Part shown: positions 35,369-46,925 of the stretch, piece by piece | How the letters are laid out: each line of letters starts with the position of its first letter | Position numbering within the stretch: position 1 is the first letter of the stretch | Assembly (NCBI RefSeq): GCF_958979055.1 | Contig: NC_084887.1 | Coordinates: 27,891,544-27,955,543, forward strand | Origin: Alnus glutinosa | Lineage: Eukaryota; Streptophyta; Magnoliopsida; Fagales; Betulaceae | Direction of reading: 5' to 3' | Length of the DNA stretch: 64,000 nt | Notes under the pieces: model-generated | What the model was told of the DNA's origin: nothing | What the model saw: the letters and a program-made list of their open reading frames with translations, nothing else | Databases searched by the model: none | Translations under genes and position numbers: made by a program

Positions 35369-37140
35369 ATTCCTCTGGGTTCACATATGCTACTGACAAT
35401 GAGGACCTTACCCTCTTCTACGGTTGCTCAATTGTACTATATATAGTAAGGGTTATCGAACTACAAGGATTATGGGGTTGTTTTGAGTAATGGGATATTC
35501 AAGGGAATGTATTTAACTTAACAATAAAAACAAAAGTAAAGTTGTAGAATTGAAGCTACAACGAATCAAGTGATAAAAACAAAGAAAATGGAAAATAACT
35601 TGAAAGAAACTTAAGGTAATGATCACATCTAATCCTAAACCAATGAAATGCTTAAAGTCTATATGGAACTTCTTAATATGCATGATATGAGCGTGTAATG
35701 GGTGTCAACCATTACGACGACCTCGACATGAAAACACTTTCGTTAAGACGTAATAATAAAGCACCTAGTTTCACATTAAACAACCCCACGTAAAGATTAA
35801 TCTATAATTGAAAAACGGTTACACTACGAAAGGTGTGGGGTGATTAATGCTCCTTAGCTTACTACTCTATAAAACACCCTAATAAGCATACATAATACAT
35901 GAAAACCCTAATTATGCCACAATGATACGGTATCTAGTTTCACACCGATCACATCACGTAAAAGTTACACTATAATTGAAAAACGGTTTAGACTACCAAA
36001 GGTGTGAAACGACCAGTGCTCCCTAGCATACCTTATAAGGTAATTCTAATAAGTGAACATGCATTATGTCAAATAGAACCATTGCACAAGACATCGTTCT
36101 CTTTCAAGAACGTTGGTTTTATTCAAGAAATCAAAAAAACTCATAGACAAGTGAATCCATTTTTCATGAGTAATTAGATTGAAATATTGATAACACAACC
36201 TTTTAGCATGAGTTTTGATATCCTCTAGTCTTACACAATCATCACACATAACAAGAAAATCTCAAGAACATCTAGAACACTTCATGGCTTTCGGAAAAGA
36301 TTTAATCAAACCCTAAGAAAGGGTTTAGCTACACATGATTAAACTAATCTAAGGAAAATAGTAAAGGAAACAAGATTAAAATGAACTAAAAACAAATATA
36401 TTAATCTATGAAATTCGGATTACACAAAAGAAATGAAAGGAAAAAGAAATTAAGTTAGAACATGAAGAACAAAGAAGAAAAAGTTGCTATTTGGATTTTG
36501 GCCCAGAAAATGTGCATCAAAGGAAATGAAAAGCACTAAAATTAACTAAGATACACCTAAGAAAATCAAAACCCCCAAAAGATGCATAAACTAAACCTAA
36601 ATCCTAATTCCATATATATAGGAATTTGGATTTACAAAAGAAATCATCAAGAATCAATTTGGGCCACACAAACAGAGCTGGTCGGCATCCAAATTTGTCC
36701 ATAAAACTCAACTTTTGATTTGGATCACACAAAGAATTGGAAACATCTGGACCTTCTGAGAATCGATCGATCGCATTTTAATTGATCGAAGTTGGGTCGA
36801 CTGAACGTCGATCGATCGAATTATTGACTGTACAAATAATCGATCGATCGAAATGCCTTGGACAATTTTCATCATTTCAAGGTTAACCTTGAACTCTAGA
36901 ATTGACCAAATTGCCCTTGATGTATTTTCAGGTCTAATTCAAGTGTTTTGAACTAGATTTCAACTAAGACCTGAAAATAAGACACAACACAAAACTACAA
37001 CAAAACGTTATATATACAATACAAACTAGGTATAAAAACGTAAATTAAGGGGTCTTGAATCGAATAATTCAAAACTTATCAATTTACTTGTTGAAAAGAT
37101 GTAATATCCTATTTATTATAACTAAAAGGGAAAATATTTT
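35369..37140. other. Probable old LTR-retrotransposon sequence, no gene
   Basis: Two diverged direct repeats of about 94 bp (35767-35861, 35935-36029; shared TATAATTGAAAAACGGTT and AAAGGTGTG) suggest retroelement non-coding DNA. Near 36770-36860 there are CGATCGATCG-type motifs like those of the 13.7-kb minisatellite. No coding frame. Confidence 0.4.
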
Positions 37141-37262
37141 TGTACAACAACATTGCACAACTTGTGCACAACACAAGACACATAGGTAGGACCCATATGA
37201 GTGGGATCTACCACATCACATTTGTCTTGTGTTGTGCACAAGTTGTGCAATATTGTTGTACA
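37141..37262. mobile_element. 122-bp foldback MITE
   Basis: TGTACAACAACATTGCACAA and TTGTGCAATATTGTTGTACA begin inverted arms of about 40 bp that continue through ACTTGTGCACAACACAAGACA. Non-coding. Confidence 0.8.
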
Positions 37263-37483
37263 TCAATCACTTCTCTGACCGAGTGCTTAATTAAATACTA
37301 AAGTGATCAAAACACCCACAATTTCGTTCTCTAATTAAACATAAGGGAATCATTGATGGAAATAAACAATACGCAGATACAACCTATTCTAGAATTACGC
37401 TCACGCACGTGTATGGGCTTAAACTCTTCCTTAATATTGAGAGGAGAATACTGAAATTTAAACAAAGAATTAACCATGTAAGA

Positions 37484-37930
37484 GTATATCAGAAGTTCAA
37501 GAATCCAAGTTATAGTTGAAAACTATCACCTAGTTACAGTTGAAGGCTGTGACCTAACTACTGTTGAAGACTATCATCTAGTCACAGTTAAAAATAGTTG
37601 AAGTCTATCACTTAGTCACAGTTAAACAGGGGCGGAGCCACTAAGGAGCTTGGCGGGTCTAGCCCCCCCAAGCCTCAAGGTTCTCCCAAAAAAAAAAAAA
37701 AATCTAAAAAAAAAAATTAAAATTTTATCCCTAATTTTTTTATTTTTCTAATTTTGGCCCCCCAAATTCTTCTTCTTCTTTTTTTACTTTTCTTTATTTT
37801 TTTTTTCAATTTGGCCCCCCCAAGTTGCAGATGTTGGCTCCGTCCTTGTAGTTAAAGACTGTGACCTAACTATAATTGAAGTCTATCACCTAGTCAAAGT
37901 TGAAGATTATCATCTAACTGTAGTTGAAGT
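37484..37930. repeat. Short tandem repeats of block B
   Basis: Same repeat family as 21529-21745, entered by GAGTATATCAGAAGTTCAAG, and interrupted by a hAT MITE at 37627. Confidence 0.85.
37627..37848. mobile_element. 222-bp hAT MITE (Tip100-like ends)
   Basis: Ends CAGGGGCGGAGCCA and TTGGCTCCGTCCTTG, flanked by CAGTTAAA/TAGTTAAA (7 of 8 identical; 37619-37626, 37849-37856). It shares termini with the 1.5-kb element at 21817 but has its own insertion site. Confidence 0.82.
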
Positions 37931-38023
37931 CATAGGAGCCTGTTATATTGTAAACAATATTACTCAAAGAAATAAGAGCAAAATCTATCCCTTTAAGTAC
38001 ATCTTGTGGACATAGGTCATAGA

Positions 38024-38776
38024 CCGAATCACGTAAAACTCTTGTCTCTATTTTATTGTTCAACACTTTATCTTCAATTTCTTTTAGGTTTATGTTTTTC
38101 TTTCAAACCCCTCTTCCTAATCTTAAGCAGTGATTCTCTCAAGAGAAAGTATAGTTGTGCTTTAACATTGCCTTACGGCCCATTACGGGTAAGGGTCTGC
38201 AAAGTATTGAATCCATATATATAGAGAAGTTGCAATATTATATACCTGCCAACTAGGACTTCCGATCGAGCATCTTCAAACTTTCCATAATATATGTATA
38301 TATATGCATGTTCTCTTTTTGATAACTTGAAAGCTAAGACTGCTTGCGCTTTCATGTGGTTTAGATAAATCTACAAGAAAAGCTTGAAGGAAATCTTTAC
38401 CATTCGGATGGGAGGTTGCGCTGTCCGCATCAAGTTTTGAGTGACGATGCAAACATAAATTAAGTTCTAGAATTTACTTTAGCTCATGGACTTAAACCCT
38501 TCCTTCATAGAGTTTAATTATAATTTTATATATTAATTAAGGAGGGGTTTAAGCCTAGCTACACTTAAGACAGAGTTCAATTTTATAACATTCAACCTGT
38601 TCTTAGATGGATAAGGATCCTCTCCATTTGAAATGGTCAGGATTTAAAGTTGATGTATTTTCATGATGTATGTACATGATTTTATATTATTTAAATTTTT
38701 TAAAAGACGCACTAACAGTGACTTCATATACACGGTTACATGCACTAATTTTAAATTCTAACTATAAAATAAATAT
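38024..38776. repeat. Duplicated block B, distal part
   Basis: Matches 23331-24370, lacking the MITE and long microsatellites of block A, and is cut at 38777 by a CACTA element; the continuation is at 41424. No gene. Confidence 0.8.
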
Positions 38777-38783
38777 CACTACA

Positions 38784-38841
<58 letters not shown>

Positions 38842-38853
38842 GTCACATGCAGT

Positions 38854-39461
38854 TAGGGCTGAATAGGACCCACCCCAACCCAAGAAAACCACCTTGCCCC
38901 GCCCCATTTTTCTTACAAACTACGTTCAACACGCGGGTCACGGGCGTGTTTCTCGTTTCCCCGCACAGTGTGGTGCGGGGTGCAGGTGGAACGTTTGAAA
39001 ATTAAAGGGTCCTCGCCCCACCCCGTGTGTGTGTATATATATATATGTTAAAAACTTAAAACTTAAAACTTAAAAACATGAAATCCGAAAATCCCTAACC
39101 CTAGCCCTGCACGCCCGCACCCCCCTCCCCCTGAGCCCCTCTTCATTTTTTCCTTTCTTTTCTTCCTACTTCCTTCCTTGCGCCGCACCCTACACCCCTT
39201 CGCCTCTTCTTCTTCTTCACGATTTCCTGCATTTGCTCCAATGGTGCTCCAGATTTGGTTGGTGTTTCATGTTGCTCTCCTAAAATCTCGCCCTTTTTAT
39301 TTTTCCAAGGTTGAAATCCGAACCCAAAACTCTAAGTCTCTAACCCTAAAGGCCTCGTCGTCATCGATTCACAGCGCCCGCGTTGAATGCATAAGGAGAT
39401 CAAAATGATGAAGTGATGAACCCCGCCGTTAAAAGGTTCAAAGAGTGGAAATCTTCCCGCA

Positions 39462-39556
<95 letters not shown>

Positions 39557-39867
39557 GTTCCATTGTTGGGTTTTTTTTATTTTTTATTTTTTATTTTATC
39601 TCTGTTTAGATAGTTCCATTGTTTCGGTTTCTCATGCTTCTACACTTCTAGGTATTGAATGAATCTGGCATTGGTTTGATTCGTTTAATGGTTTCTCAAG
39701 TTTTGGCCTGAATCAGGGATAACCCGCACAATCTGCCCCGCACCACCCCCGCACCGCATAGGTCTCATTGAGCTTTAGCGGGGCACAGGTGTGATTTTGT
39801 GAACCCGCAGGGGTGCAGGGTGGGGCCAAAAAAGGGGGAAAACCGCCCCCCCCCATGCTCACCCCTA
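38854..39867. mobile_element. hAT element nested in CACTA, 1014 bp
   Basis: Ends TAGGGCTGAATA and TGCTCACCCCTA (inverted TAGGGNTGARYA), flanked by exact CATGCAGT (38846-38853, 39868-39875). Arms are rich in GACCCACCCC/GCGGGG. The interior has a CA/TA microsatellite (39467-39548) and short frames without known domains. No transposase. Confidence 0.9.
39467..39550. repeat. (CA)n(TA)n microsatellite
   Basis: About 35 bp CA followed by about 45 bp TA. Confidence 0.95.
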
Positions 39868-40094
39868 CATGCAGTTATCCATGTGGGTCCCGCGTTCCTA
39901 ATTAGATTGTCGCTAAATGACAATTAGCGATGTGGCATTTTAAGTATGTGATTATTTAGCGACGTGGCACTTTTAGCCATGTGCCATGAACATGTGGCTA
40001 AATGCAATTATTATTTTTTTTATTTAAAAAAAAAAAAGAGAGAGAGAGGAAAATAGGCAGTTTTAGCCACCAACCCCTAACCCACGTTGCTAAA

Positions 40095-40096
<2 letters not shown>

Positions 40097-40169
<73 letters not shown>

Positions 40170-40600
40170 CCAATATCATATATCTCTCTGGATCTCCGGC
40201 GAGATCCGTGCCAAATCTTTGTCCATCTTGTCGTAAAGATCCGGCAAGGGCTGACAAGATTTGGACTGAACCTTCGTCCACCTCCTCATTGACGACATCG
40301 TCGAGAACCGGCGAGGGCAGTCGAGCTCAAGGCCTGGATTTTCCTTCCCCGGCGACATTAAAAAAAAGCACTGGCCACTTTTCCTCATCATCAACGGCCA
40401 CTTTTCCTTCCCCTTCCTCCCCCATGAAATCCAACCCAAAAAAGCACCAGCTCCCCGGCGAGACGACGACAACGAGTTTCTTCGTCACCAACGATGAAAA
40501 CGAGCTTCTCCGGGTGGTGGCGATTGAGTCGTGCTGTCGGGTGGGGGTGAGTCGTCGTCTTCTGTATAAATAAAAAATATATATATAAAAAAAAAAAACC
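40097..40600. other. (TA)n then GC-rich insert inside CACTA element
   Basis: (TA)n at 40099-40167 is followed by about 400 bp of GC-rich sequence, open in several frames (longest + 40208-40573, - 40472-40176), rich in Ser/Pro/Lys with no known domain. This could be captured host sequence. Confidence 0.4.
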
Positions 40601-40710
40601 GAAAGATTAGCCAGCTTAAACACAGGAAAAAAGAACAAAGAATGAGAGAACTGTACAGTATTTGAACAAAAAAAGAAAAGAACAGAAAAGAAAGAGAGCA
40701 CGTGTTCTGA

Positions 40711-40711
<1 letters not shown>

Positions 40712-40766
<55 letters not shown>
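40712..40766. repeat. (GA)n microsatellite
   Basis: About 54 bp of GA repeat inside the CACTA element. Confidence 0.95.
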
Positions 40767-40769
<3 letters not shown>

Positions 40770-41522
40770 AGAGGAGGGAAATTAGAAACGGGTGGGAGGG
40801 AAAATTCCCTCCAACGTGTTTCAGCAATTAATGGTAATTAGTCACTTGGTTTATTTGCCACGTGGCTAATTGGCGACGCGGCCAATAAAGCACGTGGCTA
40901 AAATTTCAAATCCTAAAAAAAAATTGATTATTATTATTTTTTAAATAAATTAGCCACGTGGTTTATTTGCCATGTGGCTAATAAAGCACGTGGCTATAAT
41001 TTCAAATCCTCAAAATAATTGATTTTTTTTATTTTTTAAATAGCCACGTGGTTTATTTGCCATGTGGCTAATTGGCGACATGGAAAATAAAGCACATGGC
41101 TAAAACTTCAAATCCTTAATTTTATTTTATTTTATTATTATTATTATTTAAAAAAAAAATAGCCACATGGTTTATTTGCCACGTCACTAATTGGTGACGT
41201 GGCAAATAAAGCATGAGGCTATATTTTCAAATCCTCAAAAAATTTGGATTTTTTTTTTATTTTTTAAATAAAATAAATTAGCCACGTGGCAAATTGGCGA
41301 CGTGGCAAATTACCCACGCGGTACATTTCGCGACGTGGTAAATTACTCACGTGGTGAAATCATGACGTGGCTACAGTTTCAGTTACTGTAGCCACGTGGC
41401 GAAATGTCAAATTTTTTGTAGTGTATTATCTATTTCATTTGAAATTGATAGAATTATATCCCCTCTCACATGCATGCATGTATTCCTGCAACAACTTTTG
41501 CTTTTGCACCAAAGCATATATA

Positions 41523-43190
41523 TGTTAGAAATAAAGAGAAGGAGAAGACAAAGAGGGGAAGAAGAGGAGAACACAAGGTAAACCAAAACGACTACATTTT
41601 GTTTGATTTTCATTACATGTTTTGGTTACAAGATAAGCTAATATATAGACTTAATAAAGGTTAAAGACCAGTGTACAAAGAGAGAAACTAAATGGCGATT
41701 ACATGTAGGTATGGGTTGAAGATATGGTTCCTAATCATAAGAGATCAGAGGAGGAATGGCTTTGATCAGAGGGATGGCTTTGTTGTGACTTGTGGTGTTC
41801 TGCAATGGTGACTTGCGGCAGAGGAAATAACTTCTTGAAGTGGTGCTCATCTGATGGTGCTGGTCTAGCGTGGATGTAGTACAGATGTTTATCCTCTAAT
41901 ACCCCCTGCAAGGCCCGAGTTTGTAAACTATACTTCAAAAGCCAGAATTAGAGCCAACTATGAGCCAAGAAAAGAGCCATTAAAGGGCTTAAAATGGGCT
42001 TGGGTTTTTAAACATTAATTACCACAAGCAAGAGATTGGGCTAGCAATGGGCCAAGAGAAAAGAGCCAACAAATGGATTAAATGGGCTTGGGTTTTTAAA
42101 CATTACCACAAGTAAGAGATTGGGTCAGCAATGGGCCAAGAGAAAAGAGGGCCAACTATGGGCAAAAGAGATTTTTTTTTTCTTTTCTTCTTCTTTCTTT
42201 ATTTTCTTTTTCTTTCAACCGATTTTTTTTTTTTTTTTGAAATCTCAAAAGCATGGGCTGGAATTTTCAGCAAGTACTACACTAAGAGCATCCCTAGTGA
42301 GCTCTCCATTTCAAAATTTTCATCAAAATTTGGTGAAAAACTCAAAAAAGTCCGCTTCAACAAACTCCCTATAATTTTTCTATTTTGGCTTTTGTTATAA
42401 TTTCACTTCAAATTTGGCTCACAAATTTCATGAGCTATTGAATATTTAATCATTTCTCTCTCATTTTACTTCACTTTTCACTTTTCACTTTTCACTTTTC
42501 TTCTCTCCTCATTTGTTAGGAGTGGTTGCTTAAAACCAATAAAAAATTTATATATAGTTGAAATAGAGAAATATTTGATGTAGGAAGTTTGTTAAAAGTA
42601 GTAGTTAAAATAATAAAAATAAATTTTTTAGCTAAAATTTAGAGAAAATTTGAAAAGCTAGTTAGGGATGCTCTAAACGTGATTCTTCCAACAACCAGCT
42701 TACTTACTTACTGACAGCACAACAACACATTGACAGCAATCACAGCATCACGTGGGAGACACTTTGTTCGAGGGGAGATCGTTGGTGGGAAGGATCGGAG
42801 CTTATGGGCGTCAGCCGCAAGCCGAACACGCTTTAGGCCAAGGAAGTGTCGTCGGAATTTTGCCAGAGTGAGATCGAAAAACTTGGTGACGCCGTGGACG
42901 ATACTGGAGTCCAGCTTCTGGTGAAGCTTGGCTCAGTGCAGGTTGGCCTTGAAAGATCAGTGTACAAAGAGAGAAACTAAATGACGATTACATGTAGGTA
43001 TGGGTTAAAGATATGGTTCCTGATCACAAAAGATCAGAGGAGGAATGGCTTTGATTAGAGGGATGACTTTGTTGTGACTTGTGGTGTTCTGCAATGGTGA
43101 TTTGCAGCAGAGGAGATAACTTCTTGAAGTGGTGCTCATTTGACGGTGCTGATTTGGCGTGGATGTAGTGTAGAGGTTTATCCTCTAATA
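41523..43190 (-). mobile_element. Copia-like non-autonomous element, degraded copy
   Basis: Left LTR 41523-41901 starts TGTTAGAAATAAAG and ends ATCCTCTAATA. A truncated second LTR copy (42952-43188) repeats its right part (CAGTGTACAAAGAGAGAAAC to ATCCTCTAATA). The interior resembles that of 58110-60083 (AAGAGATTGGGTCAGCAATGGGCCAAG) and encodes no pol. Orientation - by analogy with that element. Confidence 0.65.
42286..42673. mobile_element. PIF/Harbinger-like MITE, 388 bp
   Basis: Ends GAGCATCCCTAGTGAGCT and AGTTAGGGATGCTC are inverted repeats, flanked by TAA (42283-42285, 42674-42676). Nested in the Copia-like element. Confidence 0.8.
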
Positions 43191-43194
43191 TATA

Positions 43195-45250
43195 TGTGAA
43201 TGCATGACAAGCTTTGGTGGAAATTATAAGGATTGAAGGCTACCTTCTAACATCTCTATCACCTTACCCATTGATGGCCGATCTGAATTGAAGGACTGGT
43301 TTGAGTGCACCATAAACTCATCATTACCATCTTTTTTTACTGTGTCTTCTTCCTTGATAAGCGTTGAATGTTACACATTCAAGCCCCTTAACTTATATAT
43401 GTTAATTCCTTAGCATTGTTATTTGTTTGATTTTGTGTTGTTTTATTGTTTTCAGGTTTTAAATAAAGACACAATTAATTCCATTAATTTTGGGGTTAAA
43501 GCACACTTTGAGAAGACCTAGAAGATATTGGTAAGCTTAACCAATCATAATAAAATACCTATATGATGTGGTTAAGTTTAATCAAATCAGGTGAAGGATT
43601 AAATCGGAATTTCTCCAACAAGAGTCAAAATCGGATTGGATTCAAATTTGGATTCTGCATATGTCTCAGTGTTTGAATCATAAATTTTGCGTTAGATATC
43701 GGATTGCAATGAAATTGGTGGCTTTGGAAAGCTAATAAAATATTAAACAAATATGTCAGAAATAGTTTTTCTCTAATTCGAACGTTTACTATGATAAAAT
43801 TTCCTCGCAATAAAAGACCGTAATTCTAGCCGAATTTGGAATCCTTTTCCTACTTGGATTAAAGTTTCAATCTCCTACTTGGACAAGAAGACTCAAGAGC
43901 GATTTTTATGGAATTCCAGGGGCTTCTAGGACTTGTGTGCTCCCTATAAATAGACCCCTAAGCTTCAAGAGAAGGGTGCTTGGTGCTTGGTGCTTGGGCT
44001 TGTGCTTAGCTTTAAACAAAAATTCTTCTTGGAGGCCTAACAAGTTGAAGAGGAGAATATAATGGCAGGAGGCCATCCCAGCACCACGATGAGCGGTTAA
44101 ATTCCTAATAGGGTGTTGATGTAGCTCTTTCCAAGTAACAATGGTTTAATTGTATTTTAGTTTGGGATTTTCTCTATGCATGATGGTTGTATAATTGTGA
44201 GAATTGATTTTGATGTTTATATTTAATCATTATGAATTTCTTATCTTGTCTTAGAAAGTCTTTTATATTGATAGAACTCAATCCTTCATATTTTCTGTGA
44301 TTATGTGAATGATTGTTATACAACGGTTTTAATTGATATATGATCAAGAGGATTAGATAGACCATGCCTAGGAAAGACGGATTGTACTACACCCTAGTTT
44401 AGTGTAATTTAGGTAGATAGTCCGTGCCAACCGAAGATGGGTTATACTATTCCATTGATTGTGTGTATATCCTATTAAAGACGTAGCTAGTCCATGCCTA
44501 GGGAAGACGGGTCGTACCGCATCTTAGTGGTTAGGTGGACGGTCCATGCCAACCGAAGATGGATTATACTTATTCTTTAGAGGTAATTTCTTGACTACTC
44601 GAGTGAGACGAGCCCTTTATCATGCATAGTATGAATTTTCCTTATTAATTTATGATTGACCATTGTTATGCGGTGAGTGGTGAAATCAATCCCCTATTCT
44701 TTATCTCATCCATATTATCTTTAAATTTATGTCTTTTACTTTTATGTATTTATTTTAAGAAAACAAAAATCAATTATCTTTTAAATTAAGTTATTTTTAA
44801 TCTTGAAAAACTTGATAGCAATTCCTACGCAGTCCTTGAGGTTCGACACCCTCTCTATAGCCTTATCCTACAAGGATTCGTCCTATTGCGAGTGGTTATT
44901 TATTATTGATATATTTTGGTAAACAAAAGACCACATCATTCCTCCTCTATTATATCTCCCAAAGTTACAAAATTCTTACCTTGTTCAAGTTTGCTATAAC
45001 CTAGAAGAGTGACTATATTAACATGAGATGTTCTACTAATGCTAGCAACTTCGTTGATAAATTCTTCTCCATTACCTTTGGATACGCTCAGGATTTTCAC
45101 TGCTGCCATACGCCCAATCAGGTACCTTCCCTTTGTATATAGCACTATATCCTCCTTGTCCTACTTTTTCTTTGAAAGAGTTGGTTAGTTTCTTCAAATT
45201 TGAATAAGTATATCGCTTTGGGGCTATCAATCCATATCTCTTTATGATTT
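43195..45250 (-). pseudogene. LRK10L-like kinase pseudogene, copy 3, split and internally deleted
   Basis: The C-terminal piece (43195-43349) matches VIEMLEG/DRPSM region sequence of copy 1. The right piece (44939-45250) carries N-lobe sequence ([38 protein letters not shown]). In the right piece the text passes from the C-lobe ([12 protein letters not shown]) straight into the N-lobe, so the catalytic loop and activation segment have been deleted. A 1.6-kb solo LTR separates the pieces. Confidence 0.85.
43355..44938 (+). mobile_element. Solo LTR in kinase copy 3, 1584 bp
   Basis: Starts TGATAAGCGTTGAATG and ends AAAAGACCACATCA, with exact TTCCT duplications (43350-43354, 44939-44943). It has a promoter-like CTATAAATAG near 43945; TATA orientation suggests +. 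No coding frame. Confidence 0.88.
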
Positions 45251-45375
45251 ATGGGTTAAAGGCGAGTGAAATTCATCATAGCCAAAGGCAGTGACAGAAA
45301 ATAAAAATAAAAATGGTGTCACATTTTTTGTATAGGTCAACGATCCCACGCAAGAAAAAGAACAATTGCAATCAA
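45251..45375. other. Short spacer, no gene seen
   Basis: Non-coding flank of kinase copy 3. Confidence 0.5.
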
Positions 45376-45561
45376 GAGGAATGTTAGAGCTCATTTTAGT
45401 ATTATTTTGTGGTCTTTCTATGCTGACATGGCACCTGGTATTTTTTAATAAAAATAGGAGAGAGAAATCAAGCTGTAGTTTTTCTTTATTAAAAACAATG
45501 TGTCATGTCAGTATAGAATGACTCCAAATAGACATTAGAAAGAGCTCTAACATTTTTCTTA
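45376..45561. mobile_element. Foldback MITE with 7-bp duplication
   Basis: GAATGTTAGAGCTC and GAGCTCTAACATT arms, continuing through CTATGCTGACATGGCAC / GTGTCATGTCAGTATAG. Flanked by CAATCAA (45369-45375, 45562-45568). Confidence 0.75.
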
Positions 45562-46320
45562 CAATCAATCTCTAAATATCCATGAGTTAGACTGCGGAAT
45601 ACAATAGTCTAACCCTATGCATGTAAGCCTAGAGAAATGTCTTTCACCGCATCGTATAGGATATGGTGTACATAACATTTTCATGGAAAGTTTGTCTCCG
45701 TTATTAAATTCATCTTTTTGTCTAATTCCATAAAAATCTATCTTTCTTTCTTTCTTTCTTTCTTTTTTTTTTTTTAAAAAAAAATTATGGAATTTATATG
45801 TAATTATAATTATATCGTTTTTAAAAATGAAAAAACAAAATAAAAAACAAAGAGTGACTTGGCCACTCCTTAACATAGGGTGGAGCCATCCCCAACTGCA
45901 GCCACCCCCACAAACAAAGGGGGCAGAGCCAACCTTGCTAATGCTGGCCACTCTCCCTTGCGCGCCTTTCATAACTGAACACAAAATTGAAATCTTCCCT
46001 CTACGTTCTGACCGATTTGTCTCAATGTTAAATTGTATGAGAAATACTCTACTTCCCAATTTTTTTTTTCTCCAAAATTTGTTCCCAAGTGATGTGTCAT
46101 TATCTCATGAGATGGTAACAAATTTTTCAAAATAGTAAATCTTATCCATGATTGACACATCATTTAGAAATTAACTTTTGGAAAAATAAAAAAATAAATT
46201 GGTAAGTGTAACACTTCTCAAATTGTTTATATAAAATATTGTGTAAGCAAGCAAAACATGCACAACATTAAGATCATCTATTCTTCTTTGAATTTGAGAT
46301 ACAATTGAACCTATTTTAAA
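45562..46320. other. Non-coding stretch with (TTTC)n and a decayed MITE
   Basis: (CTTT)n at 45742-45767. 46025-46175 is a degenerate relative of the foldback MITE at 60170-60345 (shared GATGTGTCA and TTGACACATCA). The 164-codon minus frame (45565-46059) crosses these repeats and has no known domain. Confidence 0.5.
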
Positions 46321-46422
46321 TGATGGATTTTTATGACTATGAAGTCATGGTAGAATCTTGAGGTGACCTGATAGGTGAATCCCAGAAAGGCTTTGGTGGA
46401 AATGGTAAGGATTGAAGGGTTC

Positions 46423-46787
46423 TGTAACGACCCACCCCCAATGACACAATATTATCCGCTTTTGGCTCCCAAAACCAGACTTCTCAGGAGGTCACCCATC
46501 CTAGGATTATTCTCGCAGAAGCACGCTTAACTGCGGAGTTCTGATAGGTTCATGGCCATCACGGCTTTAAAACGCGTTGTGTCATAAATGGTGCATTTAT
46601 GCTTTTGGCTCCCAAAACCAGACTTCCCAAGAGGTCACCCATCCTGGGATTACTCTCACAAAAGCACGCTTAACTGCGAAGTTCTGATAGGTTCATGGCC
46701 ATCACGGCTTTAAAACGTGTTGTGTCATAAATGGTGCATTTATGCATATAAGCACATCCTCATTCCCAGGCGATGTGGAACGTCACA
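46423..46787 (-). repeat. Cassandra LTR with tandemly duplicated 5S segment
   Basis: 365 bp against about 222 bp for LTR5. A 143-bp unit (46458-46600 and 46601-46743) is duplicated, giving two 5S-like cores (about 46475-46560 and 46617-46702), each with AAGCGTGCTT and GGATGGGTGACC on the minus strand (second core slightly mutated). Confidence 0.9.
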
Positions 46788-46925
46788 ATCACTCCCTCTT
46801 TGGACCTAGCATCCCCGCTGGAGTCCCTCATTGGGCTTGTGCACGCTCCCACCATCTCAAGCTGGACAATGGCTCTAATACCATTTGTAACGACCCACCC
46901 CCAATGACACAATATTGTCCACTTT

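Larger units (their letters stand above)
38777..41423. mobile_element. Non-autonomous CACTA element, complete, with 3-bp duplication
   Basis: Left end CACTACAAAAAT, right end ATTTTTTGTAGTG, flanked by TAT on both sides (38774-38776, 41424-41426). The empty site is block A near 24396. The subterminal motif is GCCACGTGG/CCACGTGGC (39920-40010 and 40855-41405). A hAT element is nested at 38854. No transposase is encoded. Confidence 0.9.

Noticed and set aside
45565..46059. 164-codon minus-strand frame
   Set aside because: Crosses a (CTTT)n microsatellite and decayed MITE sequence; no domain.
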